DNA of 64,000 nt from Tillandsia leiboldiana (GCA_029204045.2 CM055080.1:10852838-10916837); one strand, 5' to 3'. Counted from the first letter of the stretch, positions 23,201 to 35,136 are shown. The notes: a model not told the origin generated them from the letters alone. Numbers and translations are program-made.

Positions 23201-24694
23201 CAACGAGAACTAAACTCTGTTCTGATGTGCACATTAATAAGTTGAAATTTTGGACAATTATTTAATGATTTCGTCAACCTTCATCTATGAAACTAGATCT
23301 AGAAACTAGTTACAAACCTCAAAATCAAGTAGGTTCTTTTCCATAGGAAGTTTAAATTTAATCTATGATTGACGTAAAAGTTTTTGATTGCATATTATTG
23401 AAGGTGGAACTTGAAAGATGTGTTAACAAAACCTACTGCTTACCGGAGACCCCGAAAGTAGTCTTCGGGCTTAATGCGTCGACCGCCGATGTGTTCGTAG
23501 ACAATGCTGCATATAGGGAGTTCCTCTTTAAGGAGTTTAACGTCTCGACTGTCGACGAGGAGAGCGCAGCTGTGATTATGGTAAATCAGACATCTTGGAT
23601 CCCTATAAAGTATAAACATGAAAAGTTTCAAAATGGCATCAGATTTATTGTGTAATGATATATTGAATTTGTCGGATCGTTGACACTAACCATTAATCCC
23701 AAAAGCTCGAGCTGTTAAAAAGATGCAAATAACTTACTTAAAAGCATACAAATACAGCACTCACGAATCTCGATTGTGACTCAGTCCATCGAACCCCACG
23801 CCACTTCGAACATAACTCGGCGCAACCCGACCTCCCCGCCATTTCGAATGTGATTTGGCCCAACCAGCCCTCCCGCCACATGGCAGAATGCTAGACCCTT
23901 TAAGTCAATAAAATTCTATCCAACAAATGGGTTCAACTTGTAACTAAACTTTGGTACTTTTTGGCAGCAACATTTTGGAATGTTTTTTAAAGTTAAAATG
24001 GCACATATTCCCAAAAATTTAGTAAAAGTGTTAATGGAAAAAATTTTCATAATTGAATCTTTCTACTTTGAGCTTCTCACCAGATACTTTATGAAAATAT
24101 CCCAATCCAAACTGAAACTTGATAGATAGTTCAAGCTACTCCACATCTCTTTTTCCTTTTCATTTTGTTTATCTTGCTTTGTTCCGATCAGGCACAGCTT
24201 CTGGAACAACTTCACTACTCATAGGCAGAATTCAATTGCTCGGCAAACAAAAATCAATTCAGAGCTTCTGGCTGCAGCACAAAGCCAAAATAAGCTTGTG
24301 TGCAGGAAAATCTTTCATTCGTCTAGCGGTAGCTCATGCTGAAAAATTCAAGTGCCAAATTTTGAAAATTCAAAGAGTGAATCAATACCAAAAGAACCAA
24401 CTTTGGTTGCTGCGAATTCACTTTTCTGTTTTTCAGATAATCTTTTTTGACTCAAAGACTTCATATAAAACTATGCAGTTAACAACTAATCTTTTCCATA
24501 CCTTGATTATACAGACTGCTATGTCCATTTCTGTACCTGTTGCTGTATTCCGCGGAGTATCGGATTTGGCAGGGGGAGATGCAAATTGGTCATCCACAGC
24601 TCTAAGTGATTTAGCTTCTACTAACGCACTCAAAGTAGCAGTGGAGTTTATAGCAGCAATTGGGAAGCAGAGATCACCCTCCATTTCCATGTAA
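20282..24694 (+). CDS. Nucleoside phosphorylase-superfamily protein (bark storage protein / MTA nucleosidase-like)
   Basis: Exons 20282-20531, 21877-21944, 22434-22589, 22819-23010, 23404-23580 and 24515-24694 join in frame into 340 residues. A basic N-terminus and hydrophobic stretch (LPITLLILLPCSAG, residues 17-30) form a likely signal peptide, so the product probably enters the secretory pathway. The phosphorylase fold follows: LVMAYPVEA, DVDIIYVMSGQRR, VHYGTAGSANDSLSYGDVSVP, VDEESAAV (273-280) and FRGVSDLAG with Asp298. The last Asp matches the catalytic Asp of MTA/SAH nucleosidases, and E275 the Glu of the (V/D)xE(S/A)A motif. Known relatives are poplar bark storage proteins and wound-inducible vegetative storage proteins; nucleosidase activity is not assured. 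Exon 2 uses the acceptor ending ATTCAG; the nearby TTTGTAG would break the frame. Introns 1 and 5 hold repeats. Confidence 0.92.
20938..21262. mobile_element. MITE family M3, intronic copy
   Basis: Lies in intron 1 of the phosphorylase-like gene. Left GGTCAATTTTATACATATTT and right GATATGCAATTATCCC are the diverged ends; TTTGATATC and ATATATCCCTTCAAAA words match the family. Confidence 0.5.
21265..21712. mobile_element. Second intronic inverted-repeat element
   Basis: Left AGGGGCAATTTTTTATATAC...TTTTTAGATTACCCCTCTT pairs with right AAGAGGGGTAAATCAGAT...GGCAATTATCTCTTATATA. About 450 bp, non-coding, probably a relative of M3. It directly follows the previous element. Confidence 0.5.
23672..23900 (-). 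repeat. Dispersed LTR-like repeat in intron 5 of the phosphorylase-like gene
   Basis: CGGATCGTTGACACTAACCA...CTCGAGCTGTTAAAAAGATG is the same family as window positions 1-205, in the same orientation. Copies in the opposite orientation are at about 29990 and 46130. Confidence 0.6.
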
Positions 24695-26225
24695 AAGATG
24701 CCACACAGTTTTAGTGTCATTATTTTTTTTTCAATAAATTATCTTTTCGATCATGTAACTTATGATCGAAATTCAAACAGTTTGTTTTACTTCGAATTGT
24801 AAAACCTTAAACCAAGCTGATGAGTTGTGGAAAAACTCTCAAATTCTTTATGGAAATTGTAAGCATGCATGTTTGGCTGAGATGCAGGAAAACCCCTATA
24901 AATAGTACGATATCTGAATTGTTTCCGAAATACTGCAACCTAAATTTTACCTTATTGACCTACAAGCAGAGCGACAAAAGAGAAAATGGCGATATGACAG
25001 ATGATATTGATTAGACGATATTAAGTAAGAGGGGACTCATCAGAGGGCCATGAACAAAAGTGTCTGGTTCTTGACATTAGATAAAACAATGAAGAGACTC
25101 ATTACAACTAAGATTAAATCCTAGAAAGTCCAATGTGGTTATCTGCTTCTTTTTACAATTGAGTTTGGTGTTGCAAAATACCTCATGTTAGGTTTACGCA
25201 CATATGAGGTATCATTTTTGCAAAATATCAGCATGCTAGTGAACTATTTCAGAATGGCCTAGAATTAGTTCCAGATATTTTACAGGAAATAACAAAGGAT
25301 CCAGAAAGGAAAAGATAACACTGAAGGAACTGCAAATTTCATGTAAAGCTCAAATTTTGGAGGAAAATCTAAAGGGATAACAAAAAATTGATTTCTTTGA
25401 GATTATGCAAACAGAGAGAACAGATAAATGGGCAAAAATAAAATGCGAAAGTCACCGAGTCTAATTGCCAAATCATCCACCACTTTTGACAAGCACAACA
25501 ACAATGAGATTATGGAGATCGCAGCAATATACTCAATAACACAAAAAAAAAAAAAACTCACCAACTTGTTAATTTTAGTTGCCGACCGTGAGTGTGATAT
25601 GCCAAAAAATAGCTACTAGAATTCTACTCAGCAAGAATAATAAACTGTGTTCTTTTTTAAGCTGAACAAAAATAATAATACCTTGCCGATTTAATTCCTT
25701 CATCTCTAAATTATGATACTAGATCCCCAAGAATAAGCTTTTGTTATCGCATTCCTAAATACTGGTTAAATAAGACCAATGAGGAACCTACTAATTTTAG
25801 CAGCTTTTCGGCCGAGGATGATTCCCATCAGTGAGAAAAATCGATGGCAAATGTTTCAGCTGAACTCGTAAACAATTCTTTTGAAATCTTCAGTAAAATT
25901 TGATTTCGCCTCCGCATTACGATTTCCGCGTATCTCAGTAGCTCAACTTGATAAATTTGGAAACTGATGATTTTGAAGAGATGAATTGTATATACAAAAG
26001 AATTCCTCCGGGATTTTCGTCATCATCCTGGATTTTCGTCATCAACTTTATTGCTCGCATGCCCTAAAAGCATTCCAACCAATAAATAAACCAGAAAACC
26101 TGCAGATCTAGTCACTGCATAGGTGAGCATCGACAACTCTCCAAAAACCCAATGCTACCTATTCTGAAGTGCCACCCTTATGATCCCAAATGAGTACATC
26201 GAAACACTATCCAATGCTTTTGTTT
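24695..26225. other. Gap between convergent genes
   Basis: Contains the 3' flanks of the phosphorylase-like gene (+) and the PPR gene (-). No conserved frame, RNA gene or repeat array was recognised. A short frame at 25428-25619 has no domain. Confidence 0.5.
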
Positions 26226-28445
26226 TTAACCATCTTCGGCGCTTTTTAACATTAGCCTCGTGGCTAAGTCATCCAGTATCGTGTAAATCTCCTTTGAATG
26301 CATTTGGGACCTATCCCCTACTTTAAACTTGTGAACAATCTCATTCAAATTTGTAAGCCTATGACCAGGCCTAAATCTCCCCGCTTTTTCCTTCATCATC
26401 GCCTTCACCTTCTGAGCTTCATCCCATCTACCTGCCGCAACATAAACACTGCATAACAACGCATAGTACATACCATTACTGGGTTCCAATTCGATTAACC
26501 TCAATGCCATTCGTTCGCCCAACTCCACCTCTCCTCTAAATCGGCATAAGCCGAGCAACCCGCCCAATGCCAGTGCTTTTGTCTCTTCCGGCATGCTTTT
26601 TAACACTTCCTCAGCTTCTTGCAAAAGCCCTAGAGCTCCATAGAGATTGGCCATGCACCAATAGTGAGCAAACGTTGGTTTAAGATTGTATAGTTCTGTC
26701 ATTTGTTCGAAATACCTTTTACCATCGGCTAGGAGGCCGGCTCGGGCACAAGCACAAAGGATTCCCACAAAGGTAACTTCATCCGGTGAGAATATTGGTT
26801 TTCGTTCTTTCCGTGCATTACCTTCGTCTGCACCAACATCACAACAATAGCCTGAAAGAAAAACAGAAGACCAAAGCATAAGTGTTGGATTCATGCAATC
26901 AAAAATAATTTGTTCATGTAGATAACACCATTAGATGTTTCTTGTTCCACAATAATGAATTAATGACTACTCTAGTAAATGTCTGTTTGGCCTAACTTTT
27001 GAAACAGCTTCTCCGATAAAAAGAGCTGAAGTCAAGCATTTGGCAAACAAAATATCTAGAGCTTTTGGCTGTGAAACAGAAACAGAATGAGTCGTCCGGC
27101 CGTAAAAGAAGTAGAAGCTCCATATATACAACTTCTTCATTTGAGAAGCAAAAGTCAGATATTTGACAGACAAAAAAGTTTAAAGCTTGTGGCTGTGAGA
27201 AGAAGTCGAAATGAGCTTCTGAGACCAAAAGTAAACCGGAGCTTCTACTTCTATCCACAAGGAAAAGATGTTTGCAGAATTTTGACCAATAATCTATTAG
27301 GGCTTCTTCAAACAGCACTTTTGTAGAAACTCTAGCAGATTCACTTAGAATGAACACCAACTAAAGAATGGCATGCACATTATACTCTTCTAATAAAGCA
27401 TAGTCAAAAAAAAAAGAAAGAAAATTCTAAGCTCACCTCTCCCCACCATCTCGCGAAACAGCGCAAGCCCATCCTCCGGATCCCCGTAAACACAATGCCC
27501 CACAATCATCGCGTTCCAACACACCAAGTTCCTCTCCGGCATTCCGTCGAACACCTTCCGCGCAACCACCGCCCTGCGGCACTTCCCGTACAAGTCCACC
27601 ACCGCGGTCCAAAACACCAAATTGTCCTCCGCAAAGTTCCGCAGGAAGAACCCGTGTACCTCCCTGCCCCCGTTTAGCCTCCCCAACCTCGCGCACGCCG
27701 TGACCGCGCTCACCATCGTCGTCGCGCTCCCCCTCAAAACCCCCGTCCCCATCATCTCCCTAAAGAGCTCTAGAGCGCGCTCGGGGAGCTTCGCCTTGAT
27801 GTACCCGCCGATCATGACGTTCCAGGAGACGATGTTCCGGCGCTCCATCGAGTCGAAGAGCGCGCGCGCGGTGGAGACCTCGCCGGCGAGGGCGTAGGCC
27901 CCGACCATGGAGTGGAAGGAGACGAGGTCACGGTGCGGCATTTCGTCGAACAGGCGGCGGGCGCAGGCGAGGGCGGGGCGGCCGCATCGGGCGTAGAGGT
28001 GGAGGAGCGCGTTGGCGACGCGCGGCGCCGCGGCGACAAGGCCACGGCGGAGGGCGTGGGCGTGGACCTGCTCCCCGGCGGCGAGGTCACCGGCGGCGGC
28101 TGCGACGGCGACGGCGGAGGGGAGGAGGAGAGTGGGGAGGGGCGTGGGGAGGGGGAGGGGGGAGGGAACGCGGCGGAGGATGGGGGAGAGGGCGAAGGGG
28201 GGGATTAGGGTTGGGGGGAGGTGGCGGAGGAGGAGGAGGAGGTGGGGGAGGGGGGAGAACGCGGCGGCGGAGCGGAGGAGGAGCGCGGCGGCGACGGTGT
28301 CGAGGGGGAGGAGTCCGGATGAGAGGAGGAGGGCGTGGGCCTGGAGCACCGCCGCGGCGGAGCGGACGCGGCAGCGGAGCACGGCGCGGACGCGGGTCAC
28401 GAAGTGCGTTGGCGGGGACGCGATTTTCCCGACGGGCGCGTTCAT
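26226..28445 (-). CDS. Pentatricopeptide repeat (PPR) protein with E-type C-terminus
   Basis: Two minus-strand exons, 28445-27437 and 26851-26226, splice in frame (GAGAG|GTGAGC donor, TTTCAG acceptor) into 544 residues. PPR motifs run through most of the protein, e.g. VANALLHLYARCG, ARRLFDEMPHRDLVSFHSMV, ARALFDSMERRNIVSWNVMI, ARKVFDGMPERNLVCWNAMI and EVTFVGILCACARAGLL. The tail, ALLCSVYVAAGRWDEAQKVK to VHKFKVGDRSQ, resembles the E/E+ motifs of the PLS subfamily; no DYW domain follows. Known role of the family: sequence-specific RNA binding in mitochondria or chloroplasts, often C-to-U editing. Resembles Arabidopsis At3g51320-type proteins. The target is unknown. Exon 1 is extremely GC-rich at its 5' end, unlike the flanks, which is the usual grass/commelinid gradient. 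The single intron holds a hAT-like MITE. Confidence 0.92.
26983..27330. mobile_element. hAT-like MITE in the PPR intron
   Basis: Starts GTCTGTTTGGCCTAACTTTT, the end sequence common in plant non-autonomous hAT elements. Internal AGAAGTAGAAGCTCC and GAGCTTCTACTTCT words form inverted pairs. A related element with the complementary end (GTTGGGCCAAACAGGCGC) lies in the bZIP gene near 56490-56735, and fragments occur near 60090-60330. No coding sequence. Confidence 0.55.
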
Positions 28446-28659
28446 GGGGCCGCGGTGGCCATGGTGAGCGGACTAGTGAAAAACCTTGAGAGAGAGAGAG
28501 AGAGAGAGTGTGTGGTGGATCCGATAACCCGTTAAGGGAAAAATGGATATTTGGAGGAGCCCAATTAGGGGGGGTTTTAGAATTTAGAAAATTGGGCTCC
28601 CTTCATTTGGGCCAAAATATGAGACGCATGTGGACCCGTGTCTTGTCGGGTCGGATTTA

Positions 28660-28699
<40 letters not shown>

Positions 28700-29712
28700 G
28701 GCGCTCAAAAAAAATAAACTTACAGAATCTAATCATATTTAAACAAACAAGTATAATTATCAAAATAATCAGTAGAGAAAAAAATTATCTTATAATGTAG
28801 TTATCTAAACAATTGACCTTTTTTTTTCCTTTCTTTTTCTTTTTTTTTTTTCCAAAAAAAAGTTCTCCATGATGTGATTTATTGACTCCATTGGTCAAGT
28901 AGTTGGTAAATTTATGCTAATTAGGACACCTAAAATTATTAAAATATAAATTTCACATTACACCTAACATGCTTGAATTTTCACATAGAAGTAAATTAAA
29001 AAAAAAAAAAAAAAAAAGGAGTCACAATTATCTCTTATGACCCCCATCTAAAGCAATAAAATAAAATTATTTTCTAAGCTGTAAAGTGTTCATTGGCTTT
29101 GCAAACTGTAGATTTACATGCGAGTTGACTCACTAATAATTATTGAAAAAAAAAATATACACTCCAAAATAGTGTAGATAAATAACTAATAGGTAAATAT
29201 GTAAAAAACTTACATTAACTATCACCTTTTTATATTAGAGTATCTGACCTTTAAAAATTTAAATTTTACTATCTGATCTTTTAGTTTATTTGATTTGAGC
29301 TAATTAGTAATTTTTTAATTTCAAATTTTAAATATATTATTTATCTTTACGAGTTTAATTAGATAGTATATTTTATATAATTTATATAAATAAATTTATT
29401 AAAATAAGCAATTAGCTTGATTTTTATATTTGAAGAGCCATCAAATTACTCAAATAAAAAAAATTCAAAAATTTGAAAACTAAAATCAAAATTTTAAAAA
29501 ATTAAATAATCAAGTCAAACTAATTTATAGTTTAAATAAATTTTATACATTTTTATCTAAATTATAATACCAACATTGCCCTTCAATTTAAATCTCATGG
29601 CCCAGGAATATAACCATAGATATTTTATTGAAATGAGTAGTTTAGGATAGATTTTCACTCTTTCCTTTTTATTTTTCTCATTGATGGCACTCTTCCCTTT
29701 TTCTTTTTTTTC

Positions 29713-29745
<33 letters not shown>

Positions 29746-29749
29746 GGGG
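28446..29749. other. Upstream region of the PPR gene and AT-rich intergenic DNA
   Basis: 28489-28510 is a short GA tract just upstream of the PPR start codon (minus strand). A poly-T tract of about 37 bp lies at 28662-28698 and others at 28840 and 29720. No gene is recognised. Confidence 0.5.
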
Positions 29750-30240
29750 GTGTGACGGAAGGTTAAATATAAGTTATTAGTGTTGATTTAAATGGCCAGC
29801 ATTTTATTATGTGGCAAAAGGACATGTTATATGAAGTTACGTTCGAAATAATGGAATATCGAATTTATGGGTGCTGGGGATTAATGATTAGCGCCGACAA
29901 TCTAATCGACCAATCAGAGATTACGGGTTTGATTCCTGCGTGTTGCGAATATGTGTAGATATTGGACATGATTGTTGACTTAAAGGGGGCCAACATCATG
30001 TCATGTGGCGTGAGATTGATTTGACCGAGTCACAATCGAGACCCGAGACCCGTATACATTGTGTCTGTACGCTTTAAGTAAATTAGTTACATATTCCTGT
30101 CCTGTGGTGTGAGATTAGTTAGGTCGAGTCACAGTCGAGATTCATGAGCGTTGTATCTATACGTTTTAAGTGAATTTGTTGTATATCTATAACAGCTCAA
30201 GCTTATGGAATTAATAGTTAACAACAATAATTCAACAAAT
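29750..30240 (+). repeat. Dispersed LTR-like repeat with an internal tandem duplication
   Basis: Shares CTTTAAGT, AACAGCTCAAGCTTATGGAA and GAATTAATAGTTA with the repeats at 46130 (same orientation) and at 1 and 23672 (opposite). The segment GTGAGATT...CGAGTCACA...CTTTAAGT is present twice (about 30007-30095 and 30105-30190). A tRNA-like B-box word at 29935 belongs to the repeat and no cloverleaf could be drawn. Confidence 0.55.
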
Positions 30241-30653
30241 GACACTTTAATTTTATTGATCTATTCCTATTTTGACCAATAAAATAAACTAATTTTAGCA
30301 TTGACCAAAAAAAATTATTCATGTACCACTGCTCATAGAATTACAATAAATTATTTTTTGTCATGCAAAGCACCAACATTTTAAAGAGCCTAACATTTTT
30401 AGAATAATAATTAATATAGTCAACAATATATGTACTTACATTATTAATGAGAGCTACAATGTGCTAACATGTACCATGCTCTAAATAAACCAAATCTCCC
30501 TCAAAACTTCATATCTACATTATATAAAATGTTCTTAATAAAGTAATCATTTTATATATTCTTATATAATTGTGAATGTGTGAAATGAGAAACCCCATGT
30601 GAAAGCATGCATACATTATTTTACTACACCACATTCTAAACACAATATATATA
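30241..30653. other. AT-rich intergenic DNA
   Basis: No gene or repeat boundary recognised. Confidence 0.4.
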
Positions 30654-30823
30654 GAGCAATGCTACATGTACACTCCGAAGGGGTGTACATCATACATCTC
30701 CACCATTTTAATGGTGGCGATATTTTTTACGGGTCACATCAAGTGACCCATCATCACACCCCCACCCTTAGATGGGTGGGGGTGTGAGATGTACACCCCT
30801 TACGGATGTACACATAGCATTTT

Positions 30824-30825
<2 letters not shown>
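30654..30825 (+). mobile_element. Palindrome-in-palindrome MITE, solo copy
   Basis: 172 bp from GAGCAATGCTACATGTACAC to GCATTTTCC, flanked by TA-rich DNA and followed at once by a (TA)n tract. It carries in order: a GTACAC...GGGTGTAC hairpin, CACCATTTTAATGGTG, GGGTCACATCAAGTGACCC, CCCCACCC...GGGTGGGG and a final TGTACACCCC...GGATGTACA hairpin. The terminal 50 bp are also inverted repeats of one another. Same family as the array at 52206-53103. Confidence 0.85.

Positions 30826-30892
<67 letters not shown>
30826..30892. repeat. (TA)n microsatellite
   Basis: A TA tract of about 67 bp abutting the palindromic MITE, presumably expanded from the TA-rich target. Confidence 0.95.
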
Positions 30893-30896
<4 letters not shown>

Positions 30897-31384
30897 GTAC
30901 AGGTATCATTTTCTATATATTTATGCATTATTACAACTGAAAATAAAACAGTAAAAGTGAACAAAATTTTTCTGAACTACAAACTATTTAAATCGACTAT
31001 TTAATTTTTCAAAAATTTAACTTTACTATTTAATATTATAATTTGTTTGAATTTATCGTTTATCTTTAATTTACAGATTTTATCAATACACTTTATATAA
31101 TTTTCACAATAATAAATAATTAGATAATAAAATTTAATATTTAAAATATTAAATAATAAATTTGAAATAATTTATAATTTAAATAAATTCTATAATTTTT
31201 TTATCAAAAGAAAATAAAAATTAGGTCAAAAGCTCAACATGATGTCCCCACACACTTGTTGTTGGCTGTAACACACAATAAAATAACTTTAGCACATGCT
31301 TGTCATGATTTTTGTATGTTGGGTTTACCAATGGAAGAGAATGCTAGGAACAAATTCATTACTTATTAGACATCGCTTGACTCG

Positions 31385-31790
31385 AAAATAAATAAAAGGT
31401 TAAATTACAGAATTTATTTTTTGTAATATTTCGTTTTTTCATTTTGTCTCCTTATCTTTTAAAATCTTATATTTTGTTTTCTCGTAATTATTGAAATATA
31501 CATTTATTCCGTCGCCATTCCGTGAGTGAACCGTTAATTTTTTAAAAAATATTTTTGGATATACCCAAAATACCCTTCAAAATGACGGAAAATAAGCTAA
31601 AATTCATTCTCTCCAATATAAGATAAGGATATTTTCGTCAATTTACCTCATACGTTAACGCCGTTGCCCCCTAAAGACAATTCGTTAATTACGAGAGGTA
31701 AAATGTAGGCTTTTAAAAGACAGTGGGCAAAGTAAAAAAGCGAGATATTACGGGAGAGTTTTCTGTTATTTAGCCTAAATAAAAATAACT
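31385..31790. mobile_element. Inverted-repeat element (MITE-like)
   Basis: Left AAAAGGTTAAATTACAGAAT...ATCTTTTAAAATCTTATATT pairs imperfectly with right GTAGGCTTTTAAAAGACAG...TGTTATTTAGCC. About 400 bp, non-coding. Confidence 0.5.
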
Positions 31791-31991
31791 TATTTTTTAT
31801 GAATATAATTATGTTTTGAATAAGTATTGCATTTGAATAAAAAATGTGTGTCTTATAATTTTATTTTTATTTGATCCAAATATCATTATTTATTTATTTT
31901 TCACTAAAATTAGTTATATTATTGTGAATTTTAGGAGGGAGGATTTAAAATTTAGGATTATTTTTGAAATGTATAAATAGAATTTATTTTT

Positions 31992-32266
31992 AGGATTAAT
32001 TTCATACAATTTTTTATAAATATATTAAATAACAAATATATTTTTATAAAGTTCAATCTTTTATATTTATCGCTTCAAAAATTTTATATTGTTTATATAT
32101 ATCCGTCTCATCTGTTAAGATTAGCTCACTGTTTATTTTTTAACCGAATATAAATAAAATGATAGTTTTGCCTTTTCAAATATATGATAAAAAAATTATT
32201 TTATTAATTAATCAAAATTAAGTATTTAATTTATAATTAATTATATTTTTGAATATTAATGATACA

Positions 32267-32349
<83 letters not shown>

Positions 32350-32400
32350 AATTTATATAGAAATATATTTGTTATTTGGTATTTTTAATTAATTTTTATT
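31992..32400. mobile_element. MITE family M3 with an internal (TA)n tract
   Basis: Left GGATTAATTTCATACAATTT and right TTTGGTATTTTTAATTAATT ends; TA tract at 32271-32342 lies inside. Diverged. Confidence 0.5.
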
Positions 32401-32439
32401 TTTATTTAAAAAAAAAACTTAAGGGATTACTATAAAATT

Positions 32440-32665
32440 ATAGGGGTAATTTGGTCTTTTCACACATTGCGCTCCCCCTAGAGTTGCGCCGCGGCTATGG
32501 GTTGGTAGGTGCATGTGCGGTACGTGCTTCTTTCGGGAAGCGTGGGTCCCACACGGGACGGTGTGCGGGGCCCACGCGCTTCTCCACGTGGCACGTGGTG
32601 GGATCACCGACGCGACCACAGCGAACATGCCCCACCACTCACCTGATCCCTTATTAAAGCATATC
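32440..32665. other. GC-rich island in AT-rich DNA
   Basis: Contains GTGGGTCCCACACGGGAC, GGGGCCCACGCG and CCACGTGGCACGTGG. These include G-box (CACGTG) and TCP-type (GTGGGNCCC) core words. Several short frames overlap it but none resembles a protein. It may be an old promoter or gene fragment, or a repeat fragment, since related words recur at 17.14 and 34.55-34.67 kb. Confidence 0.35.
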
Positions 32666-34500
32666 TCCCTGGTTTTAAGGTTAAATTACGAAAATGCCAC
32701 TCCGTTCCGGATGCAAATGGATTTTGGTTTGTGGAGCTTCCGCCCGATCTGCCCCGAATGGAACGGTAAGTAGGAACATAAAATATAGAAAAAATGTAAC
32801 AAGTCATGAATACTTTTTTTTCTTTAATATGTGCTAATCCGTTAAAAATAAGCTAAAAATTTGCTTTTGTTCCGATTCGCCGAGAATTAATCCGTCTCAA
32901 ATCCATTTTGATCCAACAAGAAATGGAGCGGGAGATGAAAAATTCCTCACATGCCCAGATCCTATTTCCCGCTTCACCGAGTATTAACCCGTCTTGAATC
33001 CGTCCTGATCCAACAAGAAGATGAAAAGTCCGTCTAATCCGTCCTGATTCAATAAGAAATAGGATATGAAAAATCCCTCACGATCCAATAAGAAATAGAG
33101 CGGGAGATGAAAACCCGCTAACATGCCCAGATCCGCTCTATTTGCATCGCTATTTGTATCTCGAAAATACTTCAAATTTTCCTTTGTAATATACTCTCCG
33201 AGAGTTGATGGCTAAAATACATAAATTTTTTTATAAATATTTATTTTTTTATTTTATCTTCTGCATTTTGAAAAAAATTATTTTATGCTTTTAAATTTAA
33301 AATTATAGGACTTAAATCAGCATTCTTATAATTTTGTTACTATTCCGTACATAAATGATATGATAGAGCTTTTACGAGATATTTATTATATTTTTAAAAA
33401 GAGTAAAGATATATAATTTTTTTATAATTCTTTACCAAATTAAGTAACTTTATAAAATAAATTTTCCAACTATTGAGTAATTTACTTTATTTTTTTATCA
33501 CTTTTAAAGATAAAAATAAATATATTAGTAATTATTCAATTATACTATGTACTATGTGTATGAAAAATAATAACAAATTTATAATTATTCTATTTTTTAA
33601 AAATTAACAAATATAATTTTTAAACCACAAAATAATAATGTAAAAATATACTAAACCACATAGAATAAATTAAAATTTATCTTATTTTTTATATTTTGAC
33701 CAGATAAAACTTCAGTGGAGAGCTTTTCAACTACGCATTTATTACTATGTATCAGTATTGCTTCCATCCTTGTGATTTTTACTACTAAATTTTTTTAAAA
33801 AAAAAGATTAAATCCTAAATAAAAATTTATAATTTTTAAATAGAAAAAAAATTAATATATAATAGACTTCGTTAAAATTTCTTACTAAATTTTTAAAATT
33901 TTTTAACTATAAAAAAATATAATTTTTAAAATAAAGATAAAATTAATATCTAAGAGTGAATAAGAAACTCTCAATAATAAAAATGCAAATGAATCTGCGG
34001 AGCTTTCGTTTCCATTCATTCCAAATGGAATAAATAAATAGGAATAAAAAAATATAAAAATATATAATTAGTCACGAATCCGCCATTTTAATTAAAGATT
34101 TTTTTCTTTCTTCGATTTATTAATAATAAATAATAATTAAAAATAAAAATAAAATTAACAGCTCCGAATTCGACCTCATCTAATAAAAAATAAAGTAAAA
34201 GGTGGATCGCTGTGGATCCAGATCCGCCCGTTTACATCATAGGAGGCTTTGTTGGGAGGCTTTTTTATTTATTTTTTTTCAAAAATGTGGTCCCAAAAAT
34301 AGAGCCGTTGGAGGACCGTTGGAGTGGGGCGCTTTCATCTTTACACAGTAAAAAAAAAAAAAAAAATAGAAATAATGAAAAAGGTTAAAAAAAAAAAAAA
34401 AAAAAAAAAAAGGAAAAAATATATCACTTTCTTTATCCTTTTTTGGTCGCGCTTTTTCCGGGTTTACCAATTCCGTAATTCGACGCAACTTTAAGGGCAA
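32666..34500. other. Intergenic DNA with a repeated GGATCC/CCAAATG-type segment
   Basis: 32690-33170 contains several repeats of a segment including AATCCGTC(C/T)TGATCCAA and AGAAATAG.GCGGGAGATGAAAA. 33970-34240 holds a related segment ending GGATCCAGATCCGCCCGTTT. Poly-A tracts are at 34350-34410. No gene. Confidence 0.45.
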
Positions 34501-34700
34501 CAATGACATGTCTGGTGACGTGTCAACATTCTATTCGTCCCAGCTGTCGTGGGCCCACAAAAAAAATTATGGTGTGGGCTTTTTTATCGATTATTACGAA
34601 TTCGAGGGGCAAAATTTTCAAATCCGATGACGTGTCAACATTCTATTCGTCCTCGTTGCGTGGGGCCCACAAAAAAATGGTGTTTGCTGTTGTGGAATAT
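34501..34700. repeat. Direct duplication of about 70 bp, period 112
   Basis: TGACGTGTCAACATTCTATT occurs at 34516 and 34628, each followed by CGTCC and a GTGG(G)GCCCACAAAAAAA word. The copies differ slightly. Non-coding as far as can be seen. Confidence 0.75.
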
Positions 34701-34876
34701 GCAGTGGATTTCGACACATCTCCCTTGGATTCCCTTTTCTTCTCCGCCAATCTCTCTCTTTTTTGCAATAAACCCCCAAACAAAATTGAATTTTATTAAA
34801 TAGTACCTGTCAAAATTTTGGTGGGAAAAATAAGTACAAAGACCATGCGGGAACTCTAGCGAAATTTATTAGATAA

Positions 34877-34913
<37 letters not shown>

Positions 34914-34914
<1 letters not shown>

Positions 34915-35136
34915 GCTTATATATTTCTAAAAGTACAAATATAACTATACTCATAAATTTTTTATCATTGAATTTGAATTAAGATTTGTGTTATTGTAAA
35001 GTTAATTAAAGAGAGAAAAAAAAAAACTAAAAAGAGAAAAAATAAAAATGCAATAACATAAATCTCAATACAAATTCAATAATAAAAAAATCACAAATAT
35101 AATTAAGCTTGTATTTTTAAAAATATATAAATTTTA

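Noticed and set aside
27433..28535. Multiple open frames opposite or overlapping PPR exon 1
   Set aside because: High GC content removes stop codons; only the minus-strand frame with PPR motifs is supported and splices to exon 2.
29930..29955. tRNA-like B-box word (GGTTTGATTCC)
   Set aside because: No A-box at the right distance and no cloverleaf; the word belongs to a dispersed repeat.
30772..30954. Frame made of Tyr-Ile repeats
   Set aside because: Translation of a (TA)n tract.
32419..32807. Short frames over the GC-rich island
   Set aside because: Four frames on both strands are open at once, and none has a recognisable motif.
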